64,000 bases of DNA from JAKFVC01 sp040386595 (GTDB lineage Bacteria; Planctomycetota; Planctomycetia; Planctomycetales; Planctomycetaceae), in the NCBI GenBank assembly GCA_040386595.1, contig JAZKFE010000078.1, positions 1 through 64,000 of the forward strand, written 5' to 3'. The notes beneath the pieces were generated by a model. It had not been told where the DNA came from, searched no databases, and was given only the letters and a program-made list of their open reading frames with translations. The position numbers and the translations under genes were made by a program. Shown here in pieces: positions 26,542-34,624 of this stretch; position 1 is the first letter of the stretch, and each line of letters begins with the position of its first letter.

Positions 26542-26575
26542 AACACAAGGCTTCCTGAATTGGAAGCCTTGTGTT
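26542..26575 (+). terminator. Intrinsic-type terminator after the DUF1559 gene
   Basis: AACACAAGGCTTCC (26542-26555) pairs perfectly with GGAAGCCTTGTGTT (26562-26575) around a 6-base loop, 24 bases after the stop codon. The upstream A-rich and downstream GTT-rich flanks are weak tails. Confidence 0.75.
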
Positions 26576-26744
26576 GTTGAATGTGTGTTTAATGCTGCAA
26601 GTCACCACTCAGAAGTGAGATTTTCGCCCGCTGACTTTGGCGACCAAACACGTCTCACTTCTTGACTGTTCGCTGTCTCAAACCGATTTTTCGCTGTTCG
26701 GTTCGATTTCTGAATGAAGATGAAAATAGGGAGAACTCAGGTTC

Positions 26745-27173
26745 ATGCGTCATTTGCCGAGTTTGGTGTGTTGTTGCAGTCTCGGTTTGGGGATGCTGAT
26801 CGGCTGTGGCCCATCGGGCCCGAGGCGTGACTATGCCGAGGTCAAGGGAAAAGTGACATACCAAGGTGAATCGTTGAAGAAGGGGACGGTGATCTTCCAG
26901 CCCGCTTCTGGAGCGGCCGTTGTCGCCGACATTCAGCCGAATGGGACATATACGCTGAAAGGAGTCATCGGCCCAAACTCGGTGATGGTCAGCAATCGCG
27001 AACCCGATCCGGGCCCCGGCGGCGCGACCCCGGAACAACGTAAGGCTGCCAAAGCTGCAGCTGCCGCGGCCGCAAAGGTGAAAGTGGTTCCGCCCATTTA
27101 TGGAACGCCGGCATCACCTCTGAAGGTCGTGGTCAAAGCGGGGGCCAACACGGCAGACTGGGAAATCAAATAA
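26745..27173 (+). CDS. Small lipoprotein, carboxypeptidase-regulatory-like
   Basis: 142 residues. The N-terminus has a lipobox (LGMLIGC, cysteine at about residue 21), so the mature protein is a lipoprotein. The next part, AEVKGKVTYQGESLKKGTVIFQPASG followed by IQPNGTYTLKGV, is the beta-sandwich pattern of the carboxypeptidase-regulatory-like/transthyretin group. An Ala/Lys linker (KAAKAAAAAAAKVKV) interrupts it, and it ends with VVKAGANTADWEIK. Such lipoproteins commonly follow DUF1559 genes in planctomycetes. A terminator lies between this gene and the DUF1559 gene, so it may have its own promoter. Function unknown. Confidence 0.85.
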   Translation: MRHLPSLVCCCSLGLGMLIGCGPSGPRRDYAEVKGKVTYQGESLKKGTVIFQPASGAAVVADIQPNGTYTLKGVIGPNSVMVSNREPDPGPGGATPEQRKAAKAAAAAAAKVKVVPPIYGTPASPLKVVVKAGANTADWEIK

Positions 27174-27278
27174 TTGAGGCCTTCGCACGGCCGCCTCCGA
27201 CTTCTCTTTCGTCGACCCAAATGGGTTCATCGCACCCCGTCGTGATTCACGACCACACAGAACGAGTCCGCATCGCGT

Positions 27279-29408
27279 ATGCCACCTTTCATTCGAACTC
27301 CTTTAACACGTCTTGGCCGCAAGGTCTGGGGCGCTGTGGCATGCGGCGTGTTGGCGATCGGGATCCTGTGGGGCTGGTTGGCCTGGCAGCGCCCCCCGTT
27401 GAACGTCTTGATTGTGACGCTGGATACGACTCGAGCCGATCGTGTAGGAGCCTACGGTTATCGCCTAGCTCATACACCAGTCATGGACCAGCTGGCCGCG
27501 CACGGCGTCCTGTTCGAGCACGCCTACACTCCCGCTCCGTTAACTCTGCCGGCACACGCGTCGCTCTTTACGGGGCTTTATACCCCTGAGCATGGACTCC
27601 GGACCAACGGAAAAGATCGGCTCGATGACGAAATTCCGACTCTCGCCGCTCTCTTGCGGAAGCGAGAATATGCCACTGGGGCGTTTATTGCCTCGTTCGT
27701 CGTGGATTCGAAATTCGGCCTGGATCGCGGCTTTCGGACGTATGACGACGACCTGACCGGAACGACTCCGGCGGACGAAGCGCTACATCGCAATCGCAGC
27801 GGAGATCGAGTGGTGGATCAGGCTCTCAATTGGTTGGGCGAGCAGGCTCAAAAGCCGTTCCTGTGTTGGGTGCATCTGTACGATCCACATGCTCCTTACG
27901 ACGCCCATCCAGAACTCTATGGCGACCGCTTTCAAGATCGACCTTATGACGCCGAAATTGCGTTCGTGGATTCTCAAATTGGGCGACTGCTGGAGTTCCT
28001 AAAGGCTAAGCAGTTGTCCGATCGCACATTGGTCATCATTGTCGGCGATCATGGTGAAGGCTTGGACGAGCATCTCGAACGCCGGCATGGCCAGATGCTT
28101 TATAACTCGACCTTGCAAGTCCCCTTGATCATGTCGCTGCCCGGAAAATTTCCTACTAGCCAGCGTATTGCCACTCCCGTCTCACTCGTCGACCTTTGTC
28201 CCACCATCCTCGAACAGCTAAACGTGCCGCTGAAAAGTCCTGTTAGCGGACGCAGTTTAATCGAGCTGATACAGGGAAAAGACTTTCCAACGCGTGGTGT
28301 CTATGGCGAAACGGATGAACCGTTTCTTGAGTCAGGTTGGTCCCCCTTGCGTAGTCTGACCACCGAGAAATGGAAGTATATTCGGACTTCCCACGTTGAA
28401 CTCTACGACCTCGTTGCCGATCCGTCTGAGAAACACAATCTGGCCGCGAATCATGCGGATCAGGCGAAGTTGTTGGAGAAACAGCTCGCCGATCTGGAGC
28501 AAAGTTTAACCAGACACCAGGGAGCAGCAGTTCGACTTTCTCCGGAAGAACAGCGGCGTTTGGCCAGCCTTGGATATCTGGGAGGGCAGTCGTCACGCGA
28601 CTCCACCAAGCAGGAATCCGGTCTGTTGGATATTAAGGATATGATCGGGCATTACAATGCCTTGGAAGACGCGCATCATCTAATCGAAACTGGCAAATGG
28701 GATGCTGCCGAGCAGAGCTTAACAGCACTGGTGGCCGCGGCGCCCCACTACGAATTGGCACAGATTTTCCTGGGTGACATCTATCTGCATCAGCGGAAAT
28801 TGGAAGCGGCCAGCCAGGTTTATCGCTCGGTGTTGAAACGCAATCCGAATTCCGCTCTCGCGCACTGTCACCTGGGGGATATCCAGGAAGCCCAAGGCCA
28901 ATACCCGGCCGCCCTGCTCCACTATGAAGAGGCGCTTCAGCGAGAACCCGATTCGGCGAAGTTGCATTACAATCTGGGGCGGACTCTTGTCCTGTTGGGA
29001 AACGATCCGAAAGCGATTCGTCATTTCGAGACGGCATTGGAACTGGATCCGGGGCACGTCTTCGCACTGGTTGAACTGGGAACCGCCCTCTTTCGACAAG
29101 GTCAACCGGTTGCTGCTTTGGAGCACTATGATACGGCGTTAAAGTATGACGTGAATGCCGTGCCCGCTCATCTGAATGCGGCGATGGTTCTGGCTCAACT
29201 GGGCCGCACTTCCGAAGTCCTTGAACATTTGGAGTTGGCCGCGAAGATCAGTCCGCAAGATGCCCAGATTCAGTTTCAGTTGGGAGCCGTTCTGGCCGCG
29301 CAACGCAAGATCGCCGAGGCGGTAAAGCATCTCGCGGAAGCCGTGCGTTTAAATCCCGAGCATGCCCAGGCTCGCGAACTGCTCAATAAGATCCAGCCGA
29401 GTAACTGA
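27279..29408 (+). CDS. Membrane sulfatase-like enzyme with threonine in the active site, fused to TPRs
   Basis: 709 residues. A membrane anchor (VWGAVACGVLAIGILWGWLAW) precedes a sulfatase-fold domain: NVLIVTLDTTRADRVGAYGY, the motif APLTLPAHASLFTG (about 86-99), and the metal motif VGDHGEGLDEH. Where a sulfatase has C-x-P-x-R, here stand Thr89, Pro91 and His93, so formylglycine cannot form. This fits the alkaline-phosphatase superfamily groups that use a Thr nucleophile. From about 455 to 705 there are some six TPRs (for example ALLHYEEALQREPDSAKLHYNLG). It probably acts in the periplasm as a phospho- or sulfo-transfer enzyme of unknown substrate (inference). It appears monocistronic. Confidence 0.86.
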   Translation: MPPFIRTPLTRLGRKVWGAVACGVLAIGILWGWLAWQRPPLNVLIVTLDTTRADRVGAYGYRLAHTPVMDQLAAHGVLFEHAYTPAPLTLPAHASLFTGLYTPEHGLRTNGKDRLDDEIPTLAALLRKREYATGAFIASFVVDSKFGLDRGFRTYDDDLTGTTPADEALHRNRSGDRVVDQALNWLGEQAQKPFLCWVHLYDPHAPYDAHPELYGDRFQDRPYDAEIAFVDSQIGRLLEFLKAKQLSDRTLVIIVGDHGEGLDEHLERRHGQMLYNSTLQVPLIMSLPGKFPTSQRIATPVSLVDLCPTILEQLNVPLKSPVSGRSLIELIQGKDFPTRGVYGETDEPFLESGWSPLRSLTTEKWKYIRTSHVELYDLVADPSEKHNLAANHADQAKLLEKQLADLEQSLTRHQGAAVRLSPEEQRRLASLGYLGGQSSRDSTKQESGLLDIKDMIGHYNALEDAHHLIETGKWDAAEQSLTALVAAAPHYELAQIFLGDIYLHQRKLEAASQVYRSVLKRNPNSALAHCHLGDIQEAQGQYPAALLHYEEALQREPDSAKLHYNLGRTLVLLGNDPKAIRHFETALELDPGHVFALVELGTALFRQGQPVAALEHYDTALKYDVNAVPAHLNAAMVLAQLGRTSEVLEHLELAAKISPQDAQIQFQLGAVLAAQRKIAEAVKHLAEAVRLNPEHAQARELLNKIQPSN

Positions 29409-29461
29409 TTGCCACAGTGACCGCAGAGGTCCAGGCCGCGTTGCAGGTTATTGGGTTGTTG

Positions 29462-29500
29462 AGAATCTACTGCGGGGACTCCCTCGGCCCCCTAGATTCT
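29462..29500 (+). terminator. Possible terminator hairpin after the sulfatase/TPR gene
   Basis: AGAATCTA (29462-29469) pairs with TAGATTCT (29493-29500), with an inner GGGG/CCCC stem. It lies 54 bases after the stop codon. No T-run follows, so the call is tentative. The rest of 29409-29740 shows no gene, and I did not recognise a metal riboswitch before terC. Confidence 0.45.
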
Positions 29501-29740
29501 GACGCTGCGCCATGTCTGAGCTCGTATTCTGCTGTGTTCTACATTGCGCACAATGGCTGTCACATCGATCTGTTTATTCTTCCCGTTGATCCTTAACATG
29601 ATGCGGTACCAAAGAAACACGCTCCCGGATTGTTTGAACTTGAGTCGACGAGGACTAGGTCCAGATCGGCTTGCAAGATGTTCTGAATCCTTTGTTTCCT
29701 ATCCTCGCTATTCCAAAATTACCGCGCTTTAGGAGTTAAT

Positions 29741-30514
29741 ATGGATTGGATTTTCGAACCTTCGATCTGGGTTGCATTTCTCAGTTTGACGTTGTTGGAA
29801 ATCGTTCTCGGCATCGACAATATCGTGTTCATTTCGATCCTGGCGGGGAAACTTCCGCCGGCAGAACAAGGACGAGCACGCACGATTGGTCTTGCCCTGG
29901 CAATGATTACGCGCGTCTTGCTGTTGCTGACGCTGTCCTGGCTGACACGTCTCGTCACTCCACTGTTTACTGTGTGGGGCCACGGGATCTCCGGACGAGA
30001 TTTAATTCTGATTGGCGGCGGGTTGTTTCTGGTCGCCAAGAGCACTCATGAGATTCACCTCAAATTGGAAGGTGAGTCGCGGACTGAAGTTGGCACGCAT
30101 CCTTCGTTTGCGAGCGTGATCACTCAAATATTACTGCTGGATGTGGTGTTCTCTCTCGATTCCGTAATCACGGCAGTCGGCATGGTAGACAGCGTCCCGG
30201 TCATGATCGCGGCAGTCATTGCGGCAGTATTAGTCATGCTGGTTGCGGCTGGTCCGATTGGTCGTTTCGTGGACCGCCATCCGACGGTGAAGATGTTGGC
30301 GCTCAGCTTCCTGATGCTGATTGGTGTCACACTGATGGCGGAAGGATTTGGGCAGCACATTTCCAAAGGCTACATCTATTCGGCGATGGGCTTCAGTATC
30401 TTCGTGGAAATGCTGAACTTGCGGATGCAACGAGGACATGCCAAGAAAACGGTACAGCTCAATGAATCACTTGACCTGCAGCAGAGCGAGGCCACACATC
30501 CCCAAGAAAAGTAA
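29741..30514 (+). CDS. TerC-family integral membrane protein
   Basis: 257 residues with AGGAG ahead of the ATG. The family signature is clear: SLTLLEIVLGIDNIVFISIL near the N-terminus and LLDVVFSLDSVITAVGMV in the middle, each with a buried acidic residue. About seven membrane segments are visible, and the C-terminal tail is charged and cytoplasmic. TerC proteins are implicated in metal efflux, chiefly manganese, and in loading metal onto secreted enzymes (family knowledge). The next gene on the strand encodes an MgtC-like protein, 177 bases on, so the pair may serve divalent-metal balance. No yybP-ykoY element was recognised upstream. Confidence 0.93.
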   Translation: MDWIFEPSIWVAFLSLTLLEIVLGIDNIVFISILAGKLPPAEQGRARTIGLALAMITRVLLLLTLSWLTRLVTPLFTVWGHGISGRDLILIGGGLFLVAKSTHEIHLKLEGESRTEVGTHPSFASVITQILLLDVVFSLDSVITAVGMVDSVPVMIAAVIAAVLVMLVAAGPIGRFVDRHPTVKMLALSFLMLIGVTLMAEGFGQHISKGYIYSAMGFSIFVEMLNLRMQRGHAKKTVQLNESLDLQQSEATHPQEK

Positions 30515-30691
30515 CAGCAGCTGTTGAGCTGACCGCTGCTCCGGTTCATTTGTCTTAGATCGGCGGTAGATTTACGCCCGTCTTATTTGTGGCAGGACGG
30601 CAATTTGACAAGTTTGAAATCGGCGAATCATCGGATCGACCGGCTTCTGTCTAATCCGCGAGTGACGTTACCGACGGAACTGGAGTTCTGA

Positions 30692-31162
30692 ATGAATGGC
30701 TGGTTGTTGGAAGCCTGGAAGACGACGCAAGACGAGTTCTCCGACTTGGGAGATATTGATCACATTACACGCGTGATTTTGCGTCTGTCGCTGGCTTCGA
30801 TCCTCGGGGGAATCCTTGGTTTTGAACGCGAACAAAAAGGCAAATCAGCTGGGGTGCGGACGCATATGTTGGTGGCATCGGGAGCGGCCCTGTTTATATT
30901 GATCCCGCAACAGGCCGGAGTTTCCGACGCCGAGCTGATGCGCGTGATGCAAGGCCTCGTTGCCGGCATCGGATTTTTGGGCGCGGGCAGTATCATCAAG
31001 GTCAACGATCGTGAAAGTGTCACAGGACTAACGACCGCCGCTGGCATTTGGTTTACGGCCGCGATCGGCGTCGCGGCAGGGATGGGGAGGCAGTCTTCAG
31101 CAGTCCTCAGTACGTTTCTAGCACTCGCAATTCTTTCTTTTTCGCGAAGGTTTCAAACTTAA
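30692..31162 (+). CDS. MgtC/SapB-family membrane protein
   Basis: 156 residues, with GGAG upstream of the ATG. It has the MgtC core: ILRLSLASILGGILGFEREQKGKSAGVRTHMLV, then GLVAGIGFLGAGSIIK and GLTTAAGIWFTAAIGVAAG, over about four membrane segments. Length matches short MgtC proteins without the C-terminal ACT-like domain. MgtC is linked to survival at low magnesium and to inhibition of the F-type ATP synthase in other bacteria. Here the role is inferred only from family. The gene follows terC on the same strand. Confidence 0.92.
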   Translation: MNGWLLEAWKTTQDEFSDLGDIDHITRVILRLSLASILGGILGFEREQKGKSAGVRTHMLVASGAALFILIPQQAGVSDAELMRVMQGLVAGIGFLGAGSIIKVNDRESVTGLTTAAGIWFTAAIGVAAGMGRQSSAVLSTFLALAILSFSRRFQT

Positions 31163-31348
31163 ATATCTATGAATTTGTTTATATTGACTTCGCCCGCTAA
31201 GACGTTCCTGTGCGGCCCAATAGAGGTAGTTGGCAATTGTTTAATAGAGAAATAAAATTAGTGGTGATAGTCCTTCGCGGATTGCTCATAATGTCTGCGA
31301 ACCATCGTGAATCATCAATCACCAGGGCGCTAGTTGTGTGTGACGCTC

Positions 31349-31885
31349 ATGCTTAGATTCGAGGAACCCCACGCGGCGTTACAGGACTCGTATCGCGATC
31401 TCATTCGTGAATTCCGAGATGCAAACGAACCTCTCGTTCCCTTTCCATTGTCATTCCCCAATGAGGATTTCTCAGCGTTCCTGACTCGTCTGGCGGGTTG
31501 TGCCCAGGGAGTGGGAATCCCCTCTGGATTCGTTTCCCACTCCACCTATTGGCTGGTCAGCGACGGCGAAGTCGTTGGAGTATCCAACCTGCGTCACGCG
31601 CTGACCGACGCTTTACGTCATGAGGGTGGAAGCATTGGTTACGGTATTCGGCCCAGCGCACGTGGCCGAGGCTTTGCCAAAGAGATCCTGCGACAGACGC
31701 TTATCCGAGCGCGCGAGCTGGGACTAACAGAGGTCTGGCTGACTTGTGATCAGACCAATCTCGCCTCGATCTGCACGATCCTCAGCCAAGGCGGTTTGTT
31801 CATCTCTGAGGAACTGTTAGAGGATCGCCAAGATATTGTACGGAGATATCGGATTGTTATAGATCTTAACTCAGAATCTCGCTGA
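31349..31885 (+). CDS. GNAT-family N-acetyltransferase
   Basis: 178 residues from the ATG at 31349; TTG (31334) and GTG (31340) starts are possible, and none has a strong ribosome binding site. The fold is evident: an N-terminal helix (LQDSYRDLIREFRDANEP), the strand YWLVSDGEVVGVSNLRHAL, the acetyl-CoA loop RPSARGRGFAKEILRQTL (R/Q-x-x-G-x-G/A), and LTEVWLTCDQTNLAS with the Asn typical of motif B. The acceptor substrate is unknown. It is cytoplasmic and lies between mgtC-like and an unrecognised gene on the same strand. Confidence 0.87.
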   Translation: MLRFEEPHAALQDSYRDLIREFRDANEPLVPFPLSFPNEDFSAFLTRLAGCAQGVGIPSGFVSHSTYWLVSDGEVVGVSNLRHALTDALRHEGGSIGYGIRPSARGRGFAKEILRQTLIRARELGLTEVWLTCDQTNLASICTILSQGGLFISEELLEDRQDIVRRYRIVIDLNSESR

Positions 31886-31957
31886 TCAAATTCGGCAGTC
31901 GGTGGACCCGAGTCCTAGTTCAGAATGCCAGACAAACCAATCAAAGGGAAAATATCG

Positions 31958-32596
31958 ATGTCGAATTGTTCGTACCTCTGTGCCACAAATGTGGAAGACA
32001 CCTATCCGAGCTTTAGCGACGAGAGTTATGACCCCGACGTGCAGACAATTGCCTGTGACGTGTGGTGTGTTCCATTGTTGTGGATGGCTCTTTTCCGTCC
32101 GAATAATATCGTTCGCAAAACATTCACAGTCGACGGGGACGACATTGTGACCGAAGCTCCGATCGTGGCGCGAACATTGGCCATTCGTCAGCTGGTGGAG
32201 GCGGTTCCCTATTTTAATAAACTATTTGCTGCAGAAGGACGCCTGGACGAGTACGCAGAATTTCTCCAACAAGCGTTGGAATCGGTGGATTATGAGTACG
32301 TCACCATTGAGTTACATGAGATTGCCTGCCTCGCCGATTCCGAGCAGAATTTCTATGACAGCTTCCGTGAGGCGTTAGCCGCCATCGGAACAGATGAGAC
32401 TTCGGGAGCGAAAGTGCGGTTCAGCGAAATCGCTGCGTTCCGAGATCTGACGAAGTTCCCCCCGGCTCGTTTACTCCTTGACGAAGCAGGAGATCCTGAA
32501 CCGACCGACGACGATTTCTGGAACCATTGTCGAGTCTGTGGTGCGGGCCAGTCGCAGTCCGGCCTCGGCCTGCCCGTGCCTTGGGAGCCGGAATGA
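31958..32596 (+). CDS. Unrecognised cytoplasmic protein, acidic
   Basis: Family not recognised. I start at the ATG at 31958, with AAAGGGA upstream, giving 212 residues; an ATG 11 codons earlier is possible. It has a cysteine near the N-terminus (MSNCSYLCATNVEDTYPSFSD), then helices (ARTLAIRQLVEAVPYFNKLF, LDEYAEFLQQALES) and an acidic stretch (AGDPEPTDDDFW). It ends with a pair of cysteines (HCRVCGAGQ), so a metal site is conceivable but incomplete. No signal peptide or membrane segment. The long open frame with normal codon use supports coding. Confidence 0.62.
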   Translation: MSNCSYLCATNVEDTYPSFSDESYDPDVQTIACDVWCVPLLWMALFRPNNIVRKTFTVDGDDIVTEAPIVARTLAIRQLVEAVPYFNKLFAAEGRLDEYAEFLQQALESVDYEYVTIELHEIACLADSEQNFYDSFREALAAIGTDETSGAKVRFSEIAAFRDLTKFPPARLLLDEAGDPEPTDDDFWNHCRVCGAGQSQSGLGLPVPWEPE

Positions 32597-32696
32597 TCGT
32601 CAATTGGGTGGAATATTTCGTAGTGGCAGCTATGCGAATAATTTTGAGTTTCTTGACAATGGCCAAGTGGGCCCATGTATCAAGTGAGCGGCGACA

Positions 32697-32930
32697 ATGC
32701 TTCGGCAAGAAGATCTGCAGGTCAGTATCGGTCGGTGTGCTGGCGGCGGAAACTTTGTTTACATCCTTCATCTACCCACTGGTATCTCACGTCAAAAAGG
32801 ACCGCTCGCCGGGGAGTCGTATACTGTGATTAAAAACAGATTTCTCCGTGAAATTGAACAAGAGTTGGTGGCGAGCGGAATGTCCCAGTACATCGTTTCC
32901 GCATATCGCAAAGGCCCTCATGATATTTGA
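32697..32930 (+). CDS. Short conserved-looking protein (77 residues)
   Basis: Family not recognised. The ATG at 32697 opens 77 codons: MLRQEDLQVSIGRCAGGGNF, then VYILHLPTGISRQKGPLAG, and a helix VIKNRFLREIEQELVASG. The amphipathic pattern and ordinary composition look coding. A weak GAG lies upstream. It follows the unrecognised 212-residue gene by 100 bases and converges with the FGE-fold gene, 47 bases away. The overlapping plus-strand frame ending near 32829 looks like a shadow. Confidence 0.5.
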   Translation: MLRQEDLQVSIGRCAGGGNFVYILHLPTGISRQKGPLAGESYTVIKNRFLREIEQELVASGMSQYIVSAYRKGPHDI

Positions 32931-32977
32931 GGTGCTTGTCGGGAGCATCGTGGCGGCTGCTTGGTGGTCTCGGTGTT

Positions 32978-34540
32978 CTACTTCTCGACGACGATTTGTT
33001 GGTAAAGCTGCCAATACATTTGGTCGTCGTTGACTGTGGGCTGAGGTTGGTTGTCGCCTGAATCGGCCGGGGCACCCGGTGAGGCAAATGCATCCAGAAT
33101 GCTTTTCTTCTTGGCTGGTTTGGCCTCGGTGGTGACGGTGGCGAATTGCGTTAAGAGAGTTGTTGCGTCGGATGTTCGATGCTCTGCTTGCGCGGCGAGA
33201 ACTTCGTAGAACACGACGGTGTTCCAAGCGGGGTGATCTTTGTCGGCTAACTCGATCAGCAGTTGCCGTGAGGTCGCCAGTTGGCTGATAGCGGCTGGTT
33301 TTAGTCGTCGTTCCGAATAGATTCCCGTTCGCAATGCGTACAGCCAGTCTTCACGAATGTTGCGTTCCATCAGAATCCGAAAGCCGGGCAGCTTGTCTTG
33401 GACAATTTCGTGAGACGAATACTCGAAGGGTTGCGGAGTACTCCCTTCGCCTAGTACCGGCCCTCCCCAGATCGTGAATCGGGCCAGAGCACCTGGTTCT
33501 TTGAAGGTATCCCCGAAGCATCCACCCGCCAGGAACACGCTGGCTTGTTGGAACTCATTTCCCGACTGGGCTCGACGCACAATATCGGGCCACAGTTCCG
33601 AAGTTCGATCTGCGGGAACGGCCAGTACCCATTCTGTGACATTGTCGTGCATGTCGTAGATCTGCCAATTATTGGCGACAGTCATGCCGACTGGAGCGAT
33701 TTCGCCAATCCCCGACGCGTTCCGTGGCCGTGCATTAAAGGCTTTTTGAAAGCATTTTTCGAAGACTTCTGCGGCTTTCTGGCTTTCCGCGGAACCCTTC
33801 GCTGCGGAGAGTGTCAGATAACTTTCTTGATGATCAGAAAAAGTTCCCGGCTGTCCGGAAGCGGCCCAGACTTCCTTGCATTTCTGATACGTCGACTCAG
33901 CCAGATTCTGCTGAGTCACCCAGCGATTAAAATGTGGCCTCGTTGCGGCCTCTTCGAGCGTCTGAGCCCCGCGCGCCGCATATTGCCATTCCACGTGTGT
34001 CGGAAGCCGAAATCGAAGCCCTTCAATTGTCGCCTGGCCCGCCTGACTTTGCGATTTAGAAAAATTCTCCTGAAGGCGAGCACAAAATTGCACCGCTGAT
34101 TCTAATCCGACCAAATAAACGGGTTCGTTTTGGCCCGTTTGCAGAAGCGATAGTAGCTGCGGACTCCCCGTGAGTTGTTTTGCATTCTTCAGCATCGGCT
34201 GCAGGCCCTCGGCGCCCAGGACTGCTCGGAATTGCTGCAGTGTGACCTCCGTTTCGCCAATATAAAATTCTCGGACCTGCACCACACTAAAGTCCGTCGC
34301 CCCTCCTTTGGCCGCGTTGTTAGCAGGATTCGGCCGCCCCGGCCGGATTTCGCCTCGTGGGCAGAATCTGAGCCGCAAGGTGACCTTGGACTGGTTCCCG
34401 GGGATTGACCATTCGTAGGGATCACCGGGCTTTGCTGCTTGGGCCGCAGTTGTTCCCAACAGGCAGAGTGCCGCGATGCAGAGTGAGCGACATCCTCGAA
34501 GAGACACCGCCGCTATGAATTGTCGATTAATTAGAGTCAT
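32978..34540 (-). CDS. Secreted FGE-fold (SUMF1-like) protein, probably non-catalytic
   Basis: About 520 residues from the ATG at 34540, with a signal peptide (SLCIAALCLLGTTAAQAAK); an upstream ATG at 34582 would add 14. The FGE-sulfatase fold is shown by REFYIGETEVTLQQF, RLPTHVEWQYAARG, IYDMHDNVTEWVL, FLAGGCFGD and PGFRILMER. The usual pair of catalytic cysteines near the C-terminal part of that fold is not seen; only GGCFGD holds one. A further C-terminal region (about 380-520) is helical and then Pro/Ala-rich. So it probably binds ligand or protein rather than making formylglycine (inference). It is the last gene of the ABC/vWA/TPR run. Confidence 0.8.
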   Translation of the reverse strand: MTLINRQFIAAVSLRGCRSLCIAALCLLGTTAAQAAKPGDPYEWSIPGNQSKVTLRLRFCPRGEIRPGRPNPANNAAKGGATDFSVVQVREFYIGETEVTLQQFRAVLGAEGLQPMLKNAKQLTGSPQLLSLLQTGQNEPVYLVGLESAVQFCARLQENFSKSQSQAGQATIEGLRFRLPTHVEWQYAARGAQTLEEAATRPHFNRWVTQQNLAESTYQKCKEVWAASGQPGTFSDHQESYLTLSAAKGSAESQKAAEVFEKCFQKAFNARPRNASGIGEIAPVGMTVANNWQIYDMHDNVTEWVLAVPADRTSELWPDIVRRAQSGNEFQQASVFLAGGCFGDTFKEPGALARFTIWGGPVLGEGSTPQPFEYSSHEIVQDKLPGFRILMERNIREDWLYALRTGIYSERRLKPAAISQLATSRQLLIELADKDHPAWNTVVFYEVLAAQAEHRTSDATTLLTQFATVTTEAKPAKKKSILDAFASPGAPADSGDNQPQPTVNDDQMYWQLYQQIVVEK

Positions 34541-34624
34541 GGTTTTAGGTTTCAATCGAGGTTTCGCAGCACCAAACTTCATTGTCGACTTTTAAACAGT
34601 GCGAACATTCAGAGCCGAAAGCGA

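Noticed and set aside
29409..29740. Possible yybP-ykoY manganese riboswitch before terC
   Set aside because: I looked for the conserved paired loops and did not find them; only a terminator-like hairpin is visible.
32527..32829. 100-codon membrane-like open frame on the plus strand
   Set aside because: Starts inside the preceding gene in another frame and overlaps the better 77-codon candidate; composition looks like a shadow.
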